Shown: in pieces, positions 44,672-53,723 of the stretch | Layout: each line of letters opens with the position of its first letter | Position numbering within the stretch: position 1 is the first letter of the stretch | Assembly: GCA_016196035.1 (NCBI GenBank) | Contig: JACPYM010000111.1 | Coordinates: 1-64,000 of the forward strand | DNA: 64,000 bases | Source of the DNA: Acidobacteriota bacterium | GTDB taxonomy: Bacteria; Acidobacteriota; Blastocatellia; RBC074 | Direction: 5' to 3' | Notes under the pieces: model-generated | What the model saw: the letters and a program-made list of their open reading frames with translations, nothing else | What the model was told of the DNA's origin: nothing | Databases searched by the model: none | Program-made: the position numbers and the translations under genes

Positions 44672-44683
44672 GCAATTTCCTTC

Positions 44684-44896
44684 TTACGAGCGCGGCAGGC
44701 GTTTGAGCAAGCGGCAAGCCCAAAGACAGAGCGCCACAGCGGCAAGCGTGAGGACAATATAAAAAGGGTCTTTTGCCAAAGCAGGGCCTTCTTCGATAAC
44801 GCGCCAGATGTGAGCCACGACAATCAGGCCGAACACTGCGCCCGTGGTGATGAGATAAGCCTTCATATCTTTTTCGTTATTTCCGACTTGTGTCAC
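44684..44896 (-). CDS. Small membrane protein between sigma factor and kinase
   Basis: Up to 70 residues with two likely membrane helices (AYLITTGAVFGLIVVAHIW and FYIVLTLAAVALCLWACRLL). A GTG at 44896 overlaps the sigma-factor TGA (GTGA), which suggests translational coupling; the ATG at 44866 (MKAYLITTG) is the alternative start and begins directly at the helix. No family name is known to me. It probably accompanies the kinase. Confidence 0.65.
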   Translation of the reverse strand: MTQVGNNEKDMKAYLITTGAVFGLIVVAHIWRVIEEGPALAKDPFYIVLTLAAVALCLWACRLLKRLPRS

Positions 44897-45471
44897 ACGA
44901 CTTGATTCAACTCACGGTACAACCACAGCCGCGCCAGTTTCCAATCGCGTTGCACGGTGCGCAGCGAAACCTTGAGCGCCTCGGCGGATTCCTCTTCGCT
45001 CAGGCCGCCGAAATAACGCAACTCGACGACCTGGGCCTGGCGCGGATTGAGCGCCGCCAAGCGCGTCAGCGCGTCATCCAACGCCAGCAAATCGGCGCCG
45101 CGTTCGGGCGCGACGGCCAACGCTTCGTCGAGCGAAACCTGTTGCGCGCCGCCGCCCCGTTTAAGGTTCTGCCGTGAACGCGCGAAATCCACCAGAATGC
45201 GCCGCATCAATTGCGCCGAGACGGCGAAAAAGTGCGCGCGGTTTTGCCAGCGCACCTGACTCGAATCAATCAGCCGCAAATAGGCTTCGTTGACCAGCGC
45301 CGTCGTTTGCAAGGTATGGCCGGGCCGCTGCCGCCGCAAATGCCGCGCCGCCACCTGCCGCAATTCCGCGTAAACCAACGGCATCAATTGGGCGAGCGCG
45401 GCCTCATCGCCTGCGCCCCAGGCGAGCAAGAGTTGGGTGATTTGTGGTGACGTAGACTTTTCCATTGGCAA
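44893..45471 (-). CDS. ECF-type RNA polymerase sigma factor
   Basis: 192 residues. The region-2 pattern is LVYAELRQVAARHLRRQRPGHTLQTTALVNEAYLRLID, the acidobacterial/planctomycete ECF subfamily that carries this TTALVNEAY signature. It is followed by RAHFFAVSAQLMRRILVDFAR, then region 4, PRQAQVVELRYFGGLSEEES...RTVQRDWKLARLWLYREL. It lacks an obvious anti-sigma partner; the downstream kinase may fill the regulatory role. The start may be the first or third codon (MPM). Confidence 0.9.
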   Translation of the reverse strand: MPMEKSTSPQITQLLLAWGAGDEAALAQLMPLVYAELRQVAARHLRRQRPGHTLQTTALVNEAYLRLIDSSQVRWQNRAHFFAVSAQLMRRILVDFARSRQNLKRGGGAQQVSLDEALAVAPERGADLLALDDALTRLAALNPRQAQVVELRYFGGLSEEESAEALKVSLRTVQRDWKLARLWLYRELNQVV

Positions 45472-45652
45472 TTCACAAGACGTTCATTCTAGCCGCACGT
45501 TCACAGCTTTTTCTGCGAGTGAGAAAAAAACTTTCCGCGCGTGGCGGGTTTTGCCGCCAGATTCCGTCTCATGTGGGTGAGGGCGGCAAGCGGCTGTCCC
45601 GGCAGAATCTCAAACGTATCATCAAGTCGTCGTCTCAAATAGGAAAAAGGAT

Positions 45653-48445
45653 ATGAAAAGCAAGAGTTTCAATTGGTTGGCGGTTGTCTTCACGGTTTTA
45701 ATTGCGGCGTTCACGCTGCAAGCCCAAAGCCTCAACACCCTGCGCGGGCAAATCGTTGACGAAACCGGCGCGCTCATTCCCGGCGCGGTCGTGACGCTGA
45801 CGGGCGCGAATGGCAAGCCGCTCACCGCGACGGCCAACGCCGTGGGCGAATTCGCGCTGCCCAATCTGGCGGCGGGCGTTTATGCGCTGCGCGTGGCGGC
45901 GGAAGGCTTTCAGCCCTTCGCGCAAAAGGCCGTGAATGTGCCGCTCGCGGGCGGGCCGTTGAAAATCACGCTGGCGATTGCCGCGATGAACATCGTCGAG
46001 GAAGTCAAAGCCGAGGAAACCGGCGCCTCAGTCGAGCCGGATCAAAACCTGAGCGCCGTCGTCCTGGGCGAAGATTTCATCAAGACGCTGCCCGACAACG
46101 AAGACGACCTCAAACAACAGCTCGAAGCGTTGGCCGGTCCGGGGGCAGGCCAGGGCGCGCAGATCATGATTGACGGCTTTAGCGGCGGACGGCTGCCGCC
46201 GCGCGATGCGATCCTGCAAATTCGCGTCAACCAGAACCCTTACGCCGCCGAATTCGCGCAATCGGGTTTTGGCCGCATCGAAATCATCACCAAGCCGGGT
46301 AACGACAAATGGCGCGGCAGTGCGAGCTACAACCTGCGCAATTCGGGGCTGGATGCGCGCAACGCCTTTGCCCGCGTCAAACCCGAAGTCGCGCAAAACC
46401 GCTATTCGTTCAACCTGAGCGGCGCGTTGATTCCGAAAAAGATGTCCTTCTTCGCCAACATCGAACGGCGCGGTTTGGAAGGCAGCAGCGCGGTCAACGC
46501 CACGACGCTCGACGGCGTCTTCGTCGCCAACGTGCCCGCGCCCAACACCAGCACGTCGTTCAATCTGCGCACGGATTACCTGTTGAATCAGCGCAACACG
46601 CTCAACGTCAGTTACAACCTCTTTCGCAACGACAGCCAGAATCGTGAATTCGCCGTGCGCTTTGGCGGCGGCGGGCCGGGCGGTGGTGGGCCGGGTGGCG
46701 GCGGAGGCGGTTTTGGCGGCGGCGGCTTGGCGGTGAGCGGCAATTACATCTTGCCCGAACGCGGCACAAATGCCGTGAACAACAACCAGACCTTGCAAAT
46801 CGGCGAGACTTACATCGTCAACAGCAACCTGCTCAACGAGGCGCGTTTGCGCTTCCAGCACGAAAGCGGTTCGGCGCAACCGGTCACGCCCAGTCAGGTT
46901 GCCATCAATGTGCTCGACGCCTTCAACGGCGGCGGCTCGACGGTGTCGAACACGACGCGCGGCAACAATCTCGAATTTCAAAACTACCTGACCTGGACGC
47001 GCAAACGGCACACCCTCAAAGGCGGCGTGCAGTTTCAATACGAGACCAATCACAACGAAGACGCCAGCAATTTTAACGGCACCTTCACTTTCTCAAGTCT
47101 CGATCAGTATCGCCGCGTGCTGGCGGGCGAAACCCTAAGCGGGCTGGCGGCGGCGCGTTATCAATACACGGTCAATCGCGGCGCGACGTTGCTGGCTTAC
47201 AACCGTTATGAAGCCGCCTGGTTTGTGCAGGACGACTTCCGCGTCAAACCCACGCTCACGCTCTCGTTCGGCTTGCGCCACGAGTTTCAGCAGTATTTGC
47301 AGGACAAAAACAATCTGGCGCCGCGCTTCGGCCTGGCCTGGTCGCCTTTCAAAGACCGTAAGACGACGGTGCGCGTGGGCGGCGGCGTCTTCTATACACG
47401 CCTCAACGGCAGCCTTTATGAAAACACTTTGCGTTACGACGGCGTGCGCCAACAGAGCATCGTCATTCAAAACCCGTCGTACCCCGACCCCTTTGCGGGC
47501 GACGCGGCGTTGCGTATCACCAACACGATCACGCGCACGCTGGAATCGAACCTGCGCGCGCCTTACACGGTCAATCTTTCCGCCGCCATCGAACGCCAAT
47601 TGCCCAAAGGGCTGACGGGTTCGCTGACCTATATTTACACGCGCGGCCTGCACCAGTTCCGCACGCGCAATATCAATGCGCCTTTCACCGACGCGGACGG
47701 CGCCGTGACGCGCCCACTCGGCGATGTCGGCAACATTTACGAACTGGAATCATCGGCGCGTTCGCAATACCACGGCCTGCAATTCCGTTTGGATCGCCGC
47801 CTGGGGCGCAACTTCAACGTGTTTAGCAATTACTCGCTCTCGTTCAGCCGCAGCGATGCTGACGGCGCCAGCGCGCTGCCCGCGAACAATTACGACCTGC
47901 TCAACGAATGGGCGCGCGCGGCCAACGACCGCCGCCACACCATCTTTGTGGGTGGGCGCGTCTCGCTGCCTTACGGTCTGAGCCTTTCGCCGTTCGTGTC
48001 AGCTTCGTCGGGCGCGCCTTACACGATCACGACGGGCAGCGACGACAACGGCGACACGTCTTTCAATGACCGCCCGCTCGGCCTGGGCCGCAACACGGCG
48101 CAAGGCCCCGGCAATTTCAACGTGAACATGAACGTCAGCAAAACCTTCAGCTTCGGCGCGCGCAAAGACACGAACGGGCAGGCCGCGCAAGGCGGCGGCG
48201 GCTTTGGTGGTGGGGGCGGCGGACGCGGCGGGTTCGGCGGCCCCGGTGGTTTTGGCGGCCCCGGTGGTGGCGGTAACGAAGGCAGCGGACGATTCAACGT
48301 GCAGTTGACGGCGCAAATCTCAAACCTGCTCAACCGCGTCAACTACGGGCAATTCAGCGGCGTGCTGAGTTCGCCTTACTTCGGCTTGCCCAGCAGCGCG
48401 AGCGCCGCGCGGCAATTGGAACTCGGCGTGCGCTTCAGCTTTTAG
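45653..48445 (+). CDS. TonB-dependent receptor-like protein with Gly-rich inserts
   Basis: 930 residues with signal peptide (LAVVFTVLIAAFTLQAQ). N-terminal CarboxypepD_reg-like domain (TLRGQIVDETGALIPGAVVTL, FALPNLAAGVYAL), then a plug-like part (MIDGFSGGRLPPRDAILQIR, YAAEFAQSGFGRIEIITKPG) and barrel strands to a C-terminal ARQLELGVRFSF. Two glycine-rich runs (from about residue 337 and from about residue 845) are unusual for a barrel and may lie in loops. It is divergent from the sigma-factor gene; AGGAAAAAGGAT precedes the ATG. The substrate is unknown. The stop is directly followed by the cas1 relic. Confidence 0.85.
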   Translation: MKSKSFNWLAVVFTVLIAAFTLQAQSLNTLRGQIVDETGALIPGAVVTLTGANGKPLTATANAVGEFALPNLAAGVYALRVAAEGFQPFAQKAVNVPLAGGPLKITLAIAAMNIVEEVKAEETGASVEPDQNLSAVVLGEDFIKTLPDNEDDLKQQLEALAGPGAGQGAQIMIDGFSGGRLPPRDAILQIRVNQNPYAAEFAQSGFGRIEIITKPGNDKWRGSASYNLRNSGLDARNAFARVKPEVAQNRYSFNLSGALIPKKMSFFANIERRGLEGSSAVNATTLDGVFVANVPAPNTSTSFNLRTDYLLNQRNTLNVSYNLFRNDSQNREFAVRFGGGGPGGGGPGGGGGGFGGGGLAVSGNYILPERGTNAVNNNQTLQIGETYIVNSNLLNEARLRFQHESGSAQPVTPSQVAINVLDAFNGGGSTVSNTTRGNNLEFQNYLTWTRKRHTLKGGVQFQYETNHNEDASNFNGTFTFSSLDQYRRVLAGETLSGLAAARYQYTVNRGATLLAYNRYEAAWFVQDDFRVKPTLTLSFGLRHEFQQYLQDKNNLAPRFGLAWSPFKDRKTTVRVGGGVFYTRLNGSLYENTLRYDGVRQQSIVIQNPSYPDPFAGDAALRITNTITRTLESNLRAPYTVNLSAAIERQLPKGLTGSLTYIYTRGLHQFRTRNINAPFTDADGAVTRPLGDVGNIYELESSARSQYHGLQFRLDRRLGRNFNVFSNYSLSFSRSDADGASALPANNYDLLNEWARAANDRRHTIFVGGRVSLPYGLSLSPFVSASSGAPYTITTGSDDNGDTSFNDRPLGLGRNTAQGPGNFNVNMNVSKTFSFGARKDTNGQAAQGGGGFGGGGGGRGGFGGPGGFGGPGGGGNEGSGRFNVQLTAQISNLLNRVNYGQFSGVLSSPYFGLPSSASAARQLELGVRFSF

Positions 48446-48449
48446 CTCA

Positions 48450-48677
48450 GTTAGCCGAAGCCTGTGCGCAATTCGACCAGCGTATAGATACGCGGATGAC
48501 GCAAGTGCCGCACTGATTCGCGGCTATGAAGGGCAGGCGGCGAGTTTGTATTTCGAGGTGTTCAGTTTGCATTTGCAGCAACAGCGCGACGATTTCGCCT
48601 TTACGACGCGGTCGAAACGTCCGCCGGGCGATGTGATCAACTGTTTGCTGTCTTATCTGTACGCGCTCGGCCAACGA
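48450..48677 (+). pseudogene. Relic of a cas1 gene (CRISPR integrase)
   Basis: The frame around 48510-48668 reads ALIRGYEGQAASLYFEVF, then LQQQRDDFAFTTRSKRPPGD and VINCLLSYLYAL. This is the Cas1 core signature (R-G-x-E-G-x-A-A-x-x-Y-F ... R-x-x-R-P-P-x-D-x-V-N-x-L-L-S-x-x-Y). A short preceding stretch in another frame, LAEACAQFDQRI, also fits, implying a frameshift near 48505. Upstream and downstream Cas1 sequence is missing, and no CRISPR repeat or cas2 is seen nearby. This is a fragment of a lost type I-like locus, not a working gene. Confidence 0.7.
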
Positions 48678-48747
48678 GGCCCGATGAGTGTTCGCCTTGC
48701 TGCTGTTGACTTGATACATAAGAACTGTTATCAGATGCTAGTTCACT

Positions 48748-49503
48748 ATGAGGTCTACAGTATCCACTGTTGAAGAAGCCCTAAGCCAAACGGGCGTGAC
48801 GATAGCCTCCTTGCAGGACGCGGAGAAACGCGCCCTGGATGAGCGGGGCTATCTCCTGCTGCCAGGAATTATTGACGCCACTTGGTTGGGGCAGATGCGC
48901 GCGGCGTTTGAGGCGATTGCGGCGTTTGAACGCCAAGGTGTTAGCGGCAAAGAAACTGGTACGCGCCATCCGGGCGATTTGCTGAACCGCGACCGAGCTT
49001 TTCTGGACGTTTGCTCGCAACCCAAAGTGTTGGCCGCCGCGCATCAAGTGCTGAGGCGCTCTTTCCGATTGACCCAATGCGCGGGGCGCGATCCGCTGCC
49101 GGGGTTTGGCCAGCAAGGTTTGCACACCGATTGGATGCCGCGTGCGCCGCACGAACCGTTTTACGTCGTGACTGCCATCTGGCTGTTGGATGATTTCACT
49201 GCCAGCAATGGCGCGACACGGGTCGTGCCGGGCACGCATCTGCTGAAAGGCGGTGAGCCAAAAAACCTGGCGGATCCGGCGGCGCATCACCCGGCGGAAT
49301 TGCGCGTGACGGCTGCGGCAGGCGCGGTGCTGGTTTTCAACGGCCACCTCTGGCACAGCGGTACGCGCAATGACAGCACGCGCTCGCGCCGGGCTGTGCA
49401 ATGTGTCTTTCATGCGCGCGAGACCGTTCCGCCCTTTACGCAGCCGTTACACAATCAGCCGACGGAATTGCCGCCCGCCGTGCGCTACCTGCTTGGTTGT
49501 TGA
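48748..49503 (+). CDS. Phytanoyl-CoA dioxygenase (PhyH)-family protein
   Basis: 251 residues. The iron ligands fit the family: LHTDWMP (His-x-Asp) near 126 and GHLWHSGTRND with the distal His followed by the 2-oxoglutarate-binding Arg later (RAVQCVFHARE). ERGYLLLPGII near the N-terminus is typical. It should be a Fe(II)/2-oxoglutarate oxygenase hydroxylating a small molecule. No operon partner is visible; a truncated MITE copy follows immediately after the stop. Confidence 0.85.
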   Translation: MRSTVSTVEEALSQTGVTIASLQDAEKRALDERGYLLLPGIIDATWLGQMRAAFEAIAAFERQGVSGKETGTRHPGDLLNRDRAFLDVCSQPKVLAAAHQVLRRSFRLTQCAGRDPLPGFGQQGLHTDWMPRAPHEPFYVVTAIWLLDDFTASNGATRVVPGTHLLKGGEPKNLADPAAHHPAELRVTAAAGAVLVFNGHLWHSGTRNDSTRSRRAVQCVFHARETVPPFTQPLHNQPTELPPAVRYLLGC

Positions 49504-49652
49504 ACGGATCCCAAGCAGCGGGACAGTACCGCGCGCGTCAGCCAGCGGCGTGTCACATCTGGCGCACTGGGTCAACGGCGTAGTGCTCCGCTTGCTGACG
49601 CGCGCGGTACTGTCCCGCTGCTACACGCTCTTCCGTACACGCCACTGAAAAC
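49504..49652. mobile_element. MITE-like element, copy 6 (ends truncated)
   Basis: The central part is intact: GGGACAGTACCGCGCGCG to CGCGCGCGGTACTGTCCC, with GCTTGCTGACG and its counterpart TCAGCCAGC. The left outer arm is missing and the right arm ends at CACTGAAAAC without CGATC. It directly follows the PhyH stop. Confidence 0.8.
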
Positions 49653-49778
49653 ACTCCCCTGCCAAAGTGCGGTTAGCGCTTGCCAAAAACCGGCCTCGTC
49701 GCCATGCTCGCCGTGGCTGGCGGCGCCGCGCTCCCCGCGCAAATTCCCGCGCCGCCTGAAACGCAGGAGAAAAAGACC

Positions 49779-52700
49779 ATGACGTTAGCTGAAGTCTGTG
49801 TGCGTCGCCCCGTCTTTGCGACGATGCTGGTGCTGTTTCTGGTCGTGCTGGGCGTGTTTTCGTTTATGGATTTGGGCGTAGACCTCTTCCCCAAAGCCGA
49901 CCCGCCTATCGTCAACGTGCGCATCAAACTGCCCGGCGCAAGCCCCGATGAAGTGACCAGCCAAATCGTGCTGCCAGTCGAAGAACAAATCAGCAGCGTC
50001 AGCGGTCTGGATGAATTGGAAATCTGGTCAATGGATGGGCTGGCGCGCATCACCTGTCGCTTCGCCCTCGACCGCAAGATGGAGGATGCCGCACAGGACG
50101 TGCGCGAAAAGGTCGCGCTGGCGATGGGCAAGCTGCCGCCCAATACACAACCGCCCGTCATCACCAAAGCCGATCCCGAATCCGACCCGATCATCACGCT
50201 GGTCGTGGGCGGCCCGCGCAATTTGCGCGAGATTACCGAAATCGCCGACAAGCAGATCAAACGCACGCTGCAAACCGTGGACGGCGTCGCCGCGATTGAC
50301 ATCGTGGGCGGGCGCGACCGCGAGATTCAAATCCTGCTGGACGCCGAAAAACTCAACAGCCATCGCATCACCGTCAATCAGGTCGCGCGCGCGCTGCAAA
50401 ACGAAAATATCGAAGCGCCCGGCGGCAGGTTGTATCAAGGCACGGAAGAACTGGCCGTGCGCACGATGGGCCGTTTCGACGTGGTACGCGAATTCAGCGA
50501 TCTGATCGTCTCAAGCACGAGCAGCGCGCCGATCAAGGTCTCCGATTTGGGTCACGTCGAAGACATCTTTGCCGAGCCGCGCAGCTTCGCCAGACTCGAC
50601 GGCAAACCGGCGGTCACGTTGCAAATCCGGCGGCAGGCCGGTACTAACACCGTCAAAGTCGTGGACGCCTTGCGCGAGAAACTCGACAAGCTGCGTCCGA
50701 CCTTGCCCAACGATCTGACGATCAATGTCATCAGCGATCAATCGCAATTCATACGCGCTTCGATTGCCGCGTTGCAGGAACATCTGCTGCTGGGCAGTTT
50801 GCTGGCGAGCCTGATTATTCTGCTGTTCATCCGCAACTGGCGCGCGGTGCTGATTTCGTCGCTGGCGATTCCGGCTTCGATCATCGCCACCTTCACGCTG
50901 ATGCGTATCGCGGGGTTCACGCTCAACAACATGACGCTGCTGGCATTGACGCTGGCGGTCGGCATCGTGATTGATGACGCGATTGTGGTGCTCGAAAACA
51001 TCTTCCGCCATCTTGAAGAATTGCATCGCTCGCCCATGCAGGCCGCGATCGAAGGCACGAAAGAAGTCGCCTTGGCCGTGACCGCGACGACGCTTTCGCT
51101 GGTCGTGATCTTCGTGCCCATCGCGTTTATGACTGGTTACGCGCAACGCTATTTGAATGCTTTCGGCTGGACGATGACCTGCGCGATTATGGTTTCGTTG
51201 CTGGTGTCATTCACGCTGACGCCAATGCTGGCCGCGCGCTTTTTGCGCCGCGACGCCAGCGAAGTGAAGCTCTCGAAGCAGACGGCGCTCTTCACCTGGT
51301 TCGAGCACCACTATGAACGTATGCTCAACTGGTCGCTCGATCATCCCTGGGTGATCCTGGGTTTGAGCGTGCTGGTTTTCGCCACGACCTTCCCGCTCAA
51401 CCGCATGGTCGGGCGCGATTTCATCCCCAGCGATGATCAGGGCGAATTCACCATTCACGTGGATTTGCCCGAAGGCCTGTCGCTCGCGGGCCTGAACAAA
51501 TTTGTAAACGACATCGAACCGAAGTTGCAGCAGTTGCCCGAACTCAATCACTTGCTGACGCTCTCCAGCGAGCGGCTCAATCACGTCCATTTCACGCCCA
51601 ACCTGATTGACCTCGACAAACGCAGACTCAGCAGCCAAGAAGTTGGGGCTATTGCGCGCAAAATCTTCGAGCAGGTGCCCCAGGCGCGTCACAAAATTGC
51701 GTACCCCTCGGCCCTGGGCGGTGGCGAATCGCTGGGCTTCCCGATTCAGGTGCAATTGCTTGGCCCCGAACTGGACAAACTGGGCGAGCTGGCGCGGCAG
51801 GCGGGCGATGAAATCCGCGCCCTGCCGGGCATCGTCAGTTCCGAACCGTCGTTCTTTTTCGCCAGCCCCGAATTGCGCGTGACGCTTGATCGCGCGCGCG
51901 CCGCCGAACTGGGCGTGCGCGCCAACGATGTCGCCAGCGCCGTGCGCCTGCTGATGAGCGGCGAAGACGAGATCACGACCTACCGCGAAGCCGGCGAACA
52001 ATATCCGGTCAAAATCATGCTCGACGAAAAACAGCGCAGCGACCGCGAGATTCTTTCGCGGCTGATGGTGCCGTCGTCCAAGCTCGAACAAGTACGCATT
52101 GACAACGTCGCCGGCATCGCGCGCGGGTTGGGACCGTCGCGCATCAACCGTTTCAACCGCCAATACAACATCCCCATCTTCGTCGCCAACGCGCCCAGCA
52201 AGCCGATGAACGAAGCGGTCAAAGACATCACGCAGGCGATGACGAAACTAAACTTTCCGCCGGGCTATCGCTACTTTTTCGGCGGCAACGTCAAAGCGCT
52301 GGACGAGACGACGAGCAATCTGATCATGGCCTTTCTGCTCGCCATCGTGTTTATGTACATGGTGCTGGCGGCGCAATTCGAAAGCTTCACGCACCCGTTC
52401 ATCATCCTGCTGGCGCTGCCGTTAAGCGTGCCCTTTGCGCTGTTGTCGCTCTATCTGACGGGCCGCACACTGAATCTGTGGAGCACGCTGGGCGTCTTGC
52501 TGTTGCTGGGCATCGTCAAAAAGAACGCGATTTTGCAAGTGGATTACACCAACCACCTGCGCGCCGAAGGGCTGTCGGTGCGCGACGCGATTCTGCAAGC
52601 CGACCGCGCGCGCTTGCGCCCGATTCTGATGACGACGTTCTCGATCATCGCGGGCCTGATTCCGACGGCCTTTGGCAGCGGCGCGGGCAGCGCGCAACGT

Positions 52701-52874
52701 TCGGCCATCGCCGTCACGATCATCGGCGGACAGTTGTTCTGTCTGTTGCTGACGCTGTTGCTGACGCCGGTCGCCTATGAGTTGCTGGATCGTTGGAGTC
52801 CACGGCTGTTGCGCGTGCGGCAGTGGCGTTGGAAGGCGCTCGTCAAAGGCGCGAGCGAAAAGCCGAACGGATAA
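49779..52874 (+). CDS. RND-family efflux pump inner-membrane transporter
   Basis: 1031 residues from the ATG at 49779 (CAGGAGAAAAAGACC upstream). The N-terminal membrane helix follows CVRRPVFATMLVLFLVVLGVF, then the large periplasmic loop, helices including ALTLAVGIVIDDAIVVLENI with the paired Asp typical of proton relay, a second periplasmic loop, and the C-terminal LGIVKKNAILQVDY and GLIPTAFGSGAGSAQRSAIA. It is an AcrB/MdtBC-like HAE1 pump, usually partnered by an adaptor protein, which is not adjacent. The frame is open back to 49680 with a signal-peptide-like stretch (LVAMLAVAGGAALPAQ), possibly the remains of another gene fused in frame. Confidence 0.92.
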   Translation: MTLAEVCVRRPVFATMLVLFLVVLGVFSFMDLGVDLFPKADPPIVNVRIKLPGASPDEVTSQIVLPVEEQISSVSGLDELEIWSMDGLARITCRFALDRKMEDAAQDVREKVALAMGKLPPNTQPPVITKADPESDPIITLVVGGPRNLREITEIADKQIKRTLQTVDGVAAIDIVGGRDREIQILLDAEKLNSHRITVNQVARALQNENIEAPGGRLYQGTEELAVRTMGRFDVVREFSDLIVSSTSSAPIKVSDLGHVEDIFAEPRSFARLDGKPAVTLQIRRQAGTNTVKVVDALREKLDKLRPTLPNDLTINVISDQSQFIRASIAALQEHLLLGSLLASLIILLFIRNWRAVLISSLAIPASIIATFTLMRIAGFTLNNMTLLALTLAVGIVIDDAIVVLENIFRHLEELHRSPMQAAIEGTKEVALAVTATTLSLVVIFVPIAFMTGYAQRYLNAFGWTMTCAIMVSLLVSFTLTPMLAARFLRRDASEVKLSKQTALFTWFEHHYERMLNWSLDHPWVILGLSVLVFATTFPLNRMVGRDFIPSDDQGEFTIHVDLPEGLSLAGLNKFVNDIEPKLQQLPELNHLLTLSSERLNHVHFTPNLIDLDKRRLSSQEVGAIARKIFEQVPQARHKIAYPSALGGGESLGFPIQVQLLGPELDKLGELARQAGDEIRALPGIVSSEPSFFFASPELRVTLDRARAAELGVRANDVASAVRLLMSGEDEITTYREAGEQYPVKIMLDEKQRSDREILSRLMVPSSKLEQVRIDNVAGIARGLGPSRINRFNRQYNIPIFVANAPSKPMNEAVKDITQAMTKLNFPPGYRYFFGGNVKALDETTSNLIMAFLLAIVFMYMVLAAQFESFTHPFIILLALPLSVPFALLSLYLTGRTLNLWSTLGVLLLLGIVKKNAILQVDYTNHLRAEGLSVRDAILQADRARLRPILMTTFSIIAGLIPTAFGSGAGSAQRSAIAVTIIGGQLFCLLLTLLLTPVAYELLDRWSPRLLRVRQWRWKALVKGASEKPNG

Positions 52875-53002
52875 ACGGTACCGCGCGCGTGAGCAAGCGG
52901 AGCCTGAGCTGCCGCACCAGTGCGCCAAACTTGACGCTCCGCTTGCTCACGCGCGCGGTACCGTATCGCTGCACGTTTTTCTCCAAACATTGAAGCGAAA
53001 TC
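52875..53002. mobile_element. MITE-like element, copy 7 (left arm lost, right arm decayed)
   Basis: Starts at the RND stop with ACGGTACCGCGCGCGTGAGC and contains the complementary GCTCACGCGCGCGGTACCGT. The outer left arm is absent; the right arm is degenerate (CATTGAAGCGAAATC) and runs up to the ATG of the next gene, supplying its 5' leader. Confidence 0.8.
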
Positions 53003-53680
53003 ATGACAACAGAAACAATCGCAATCATTGGCGGCACGGGCGACCAGGGTCGCGGCCTGGCGCTGCGCTGGGCCAAAGCCGGTTATGCCATCATCATCGG
53101 CTCACGTGACGCCGCGCGCGCGGCTGCGGCGGCGGAAGAGATGCGCGCCGAACTCGGCGGCGTGCCGAACATCACCGGCTTAGCCAATGCCGAAGCCGCC
53201 GCGCAAGCCGCCATCGTCGTCTTGGCCGTGCCTTTCGCCGCACAAACGCCTACGCTCAAAGGCATCGTGCAGAGCCTGCAGCCCGGCACGTTGCTCGTGG
53301 ATGTCACCGTGCCGCTCGAACCGGCGGTGGGCGGCAAGCCGACGCGGGTGTTGGGCGTGTGGGCCGGTTCCGCTGCTGAACAAACCGCCGAACTCGCGCC
53401 CGCCGGGGTCGAAGTCGTCGCGGCCTTTCACAATGTTGGCGCGGATGCGCTCAGCGCTCTCGCACACGAGGTCGAATGCGACATCCTCGTGTGTGGCGAC
53501 AAGAAAGATGCCAAATTGCGTTTACGTCCGCTGGTCGAAGCCATTCCCGGTTGCCGCTATGTTGACGCGGGGGTGCTCGCCAATGCGCGCATCGTCGAAG
53601 CCATGACCGCGCTGCTCATCGGCGTCAACATTCGCTACAAAACGCACACCGGCATTCGCGTGACCGGGTTGCCCGCCTGA
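53003..53680 (+). CDS. NADPH-dependent F420 reductase-like protein (NpdG family)
   Basis: 225 residues. N-terminal dinucleotide-binding motif IAIIGGTGDQGRGLALRWAK, IGSRD, then VLAVPFAAQTPTLK, LLVDVTVPLEP, AFHNVGADALS, and AGVLANARIVEAMTALLIGVN at the end, matching the NpdG (F420:NADP oxidoreductase) family. Whether it uses F420 or another deazaflavin, or only NADP, cannot be told. No F420 biosynthesis genes are visible here. The 5' leader is made of MITE copy 7, and no typical Shine-Dalgarno is seen. Confidence 0.78.
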   Translation: MTTETIAIIGGTGDQGRGLALRWAKAGYAIIIGSRDAARAAAAAEEMRAELGGVPNITGLANAEAAAQAAIVVLAVPFAAQTPTLKGIVQSLQPGTLLVDVTVPLEPAVGGKPTRVLGVWAGSAAEQTAELAPAGVEVVAAFHNVGADALSALAHEVECDILVCGDKKDAKLRLRPLVEAIPGCRYVDAGVLANARIVEAMTALLIGVNIRYKTHTGIRVTGLPA

Positions 53681-53723
53681 GCAGGGCTTTCGCAAAGTCC
53701 TCAAACCATCCGCCAAAGACCTT

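Noticed and set aside
48450-48740. Possible CRISPR array near the cas1 relic
   Set aside because: No regularly spaced 25-40 base repeats are present on either side.
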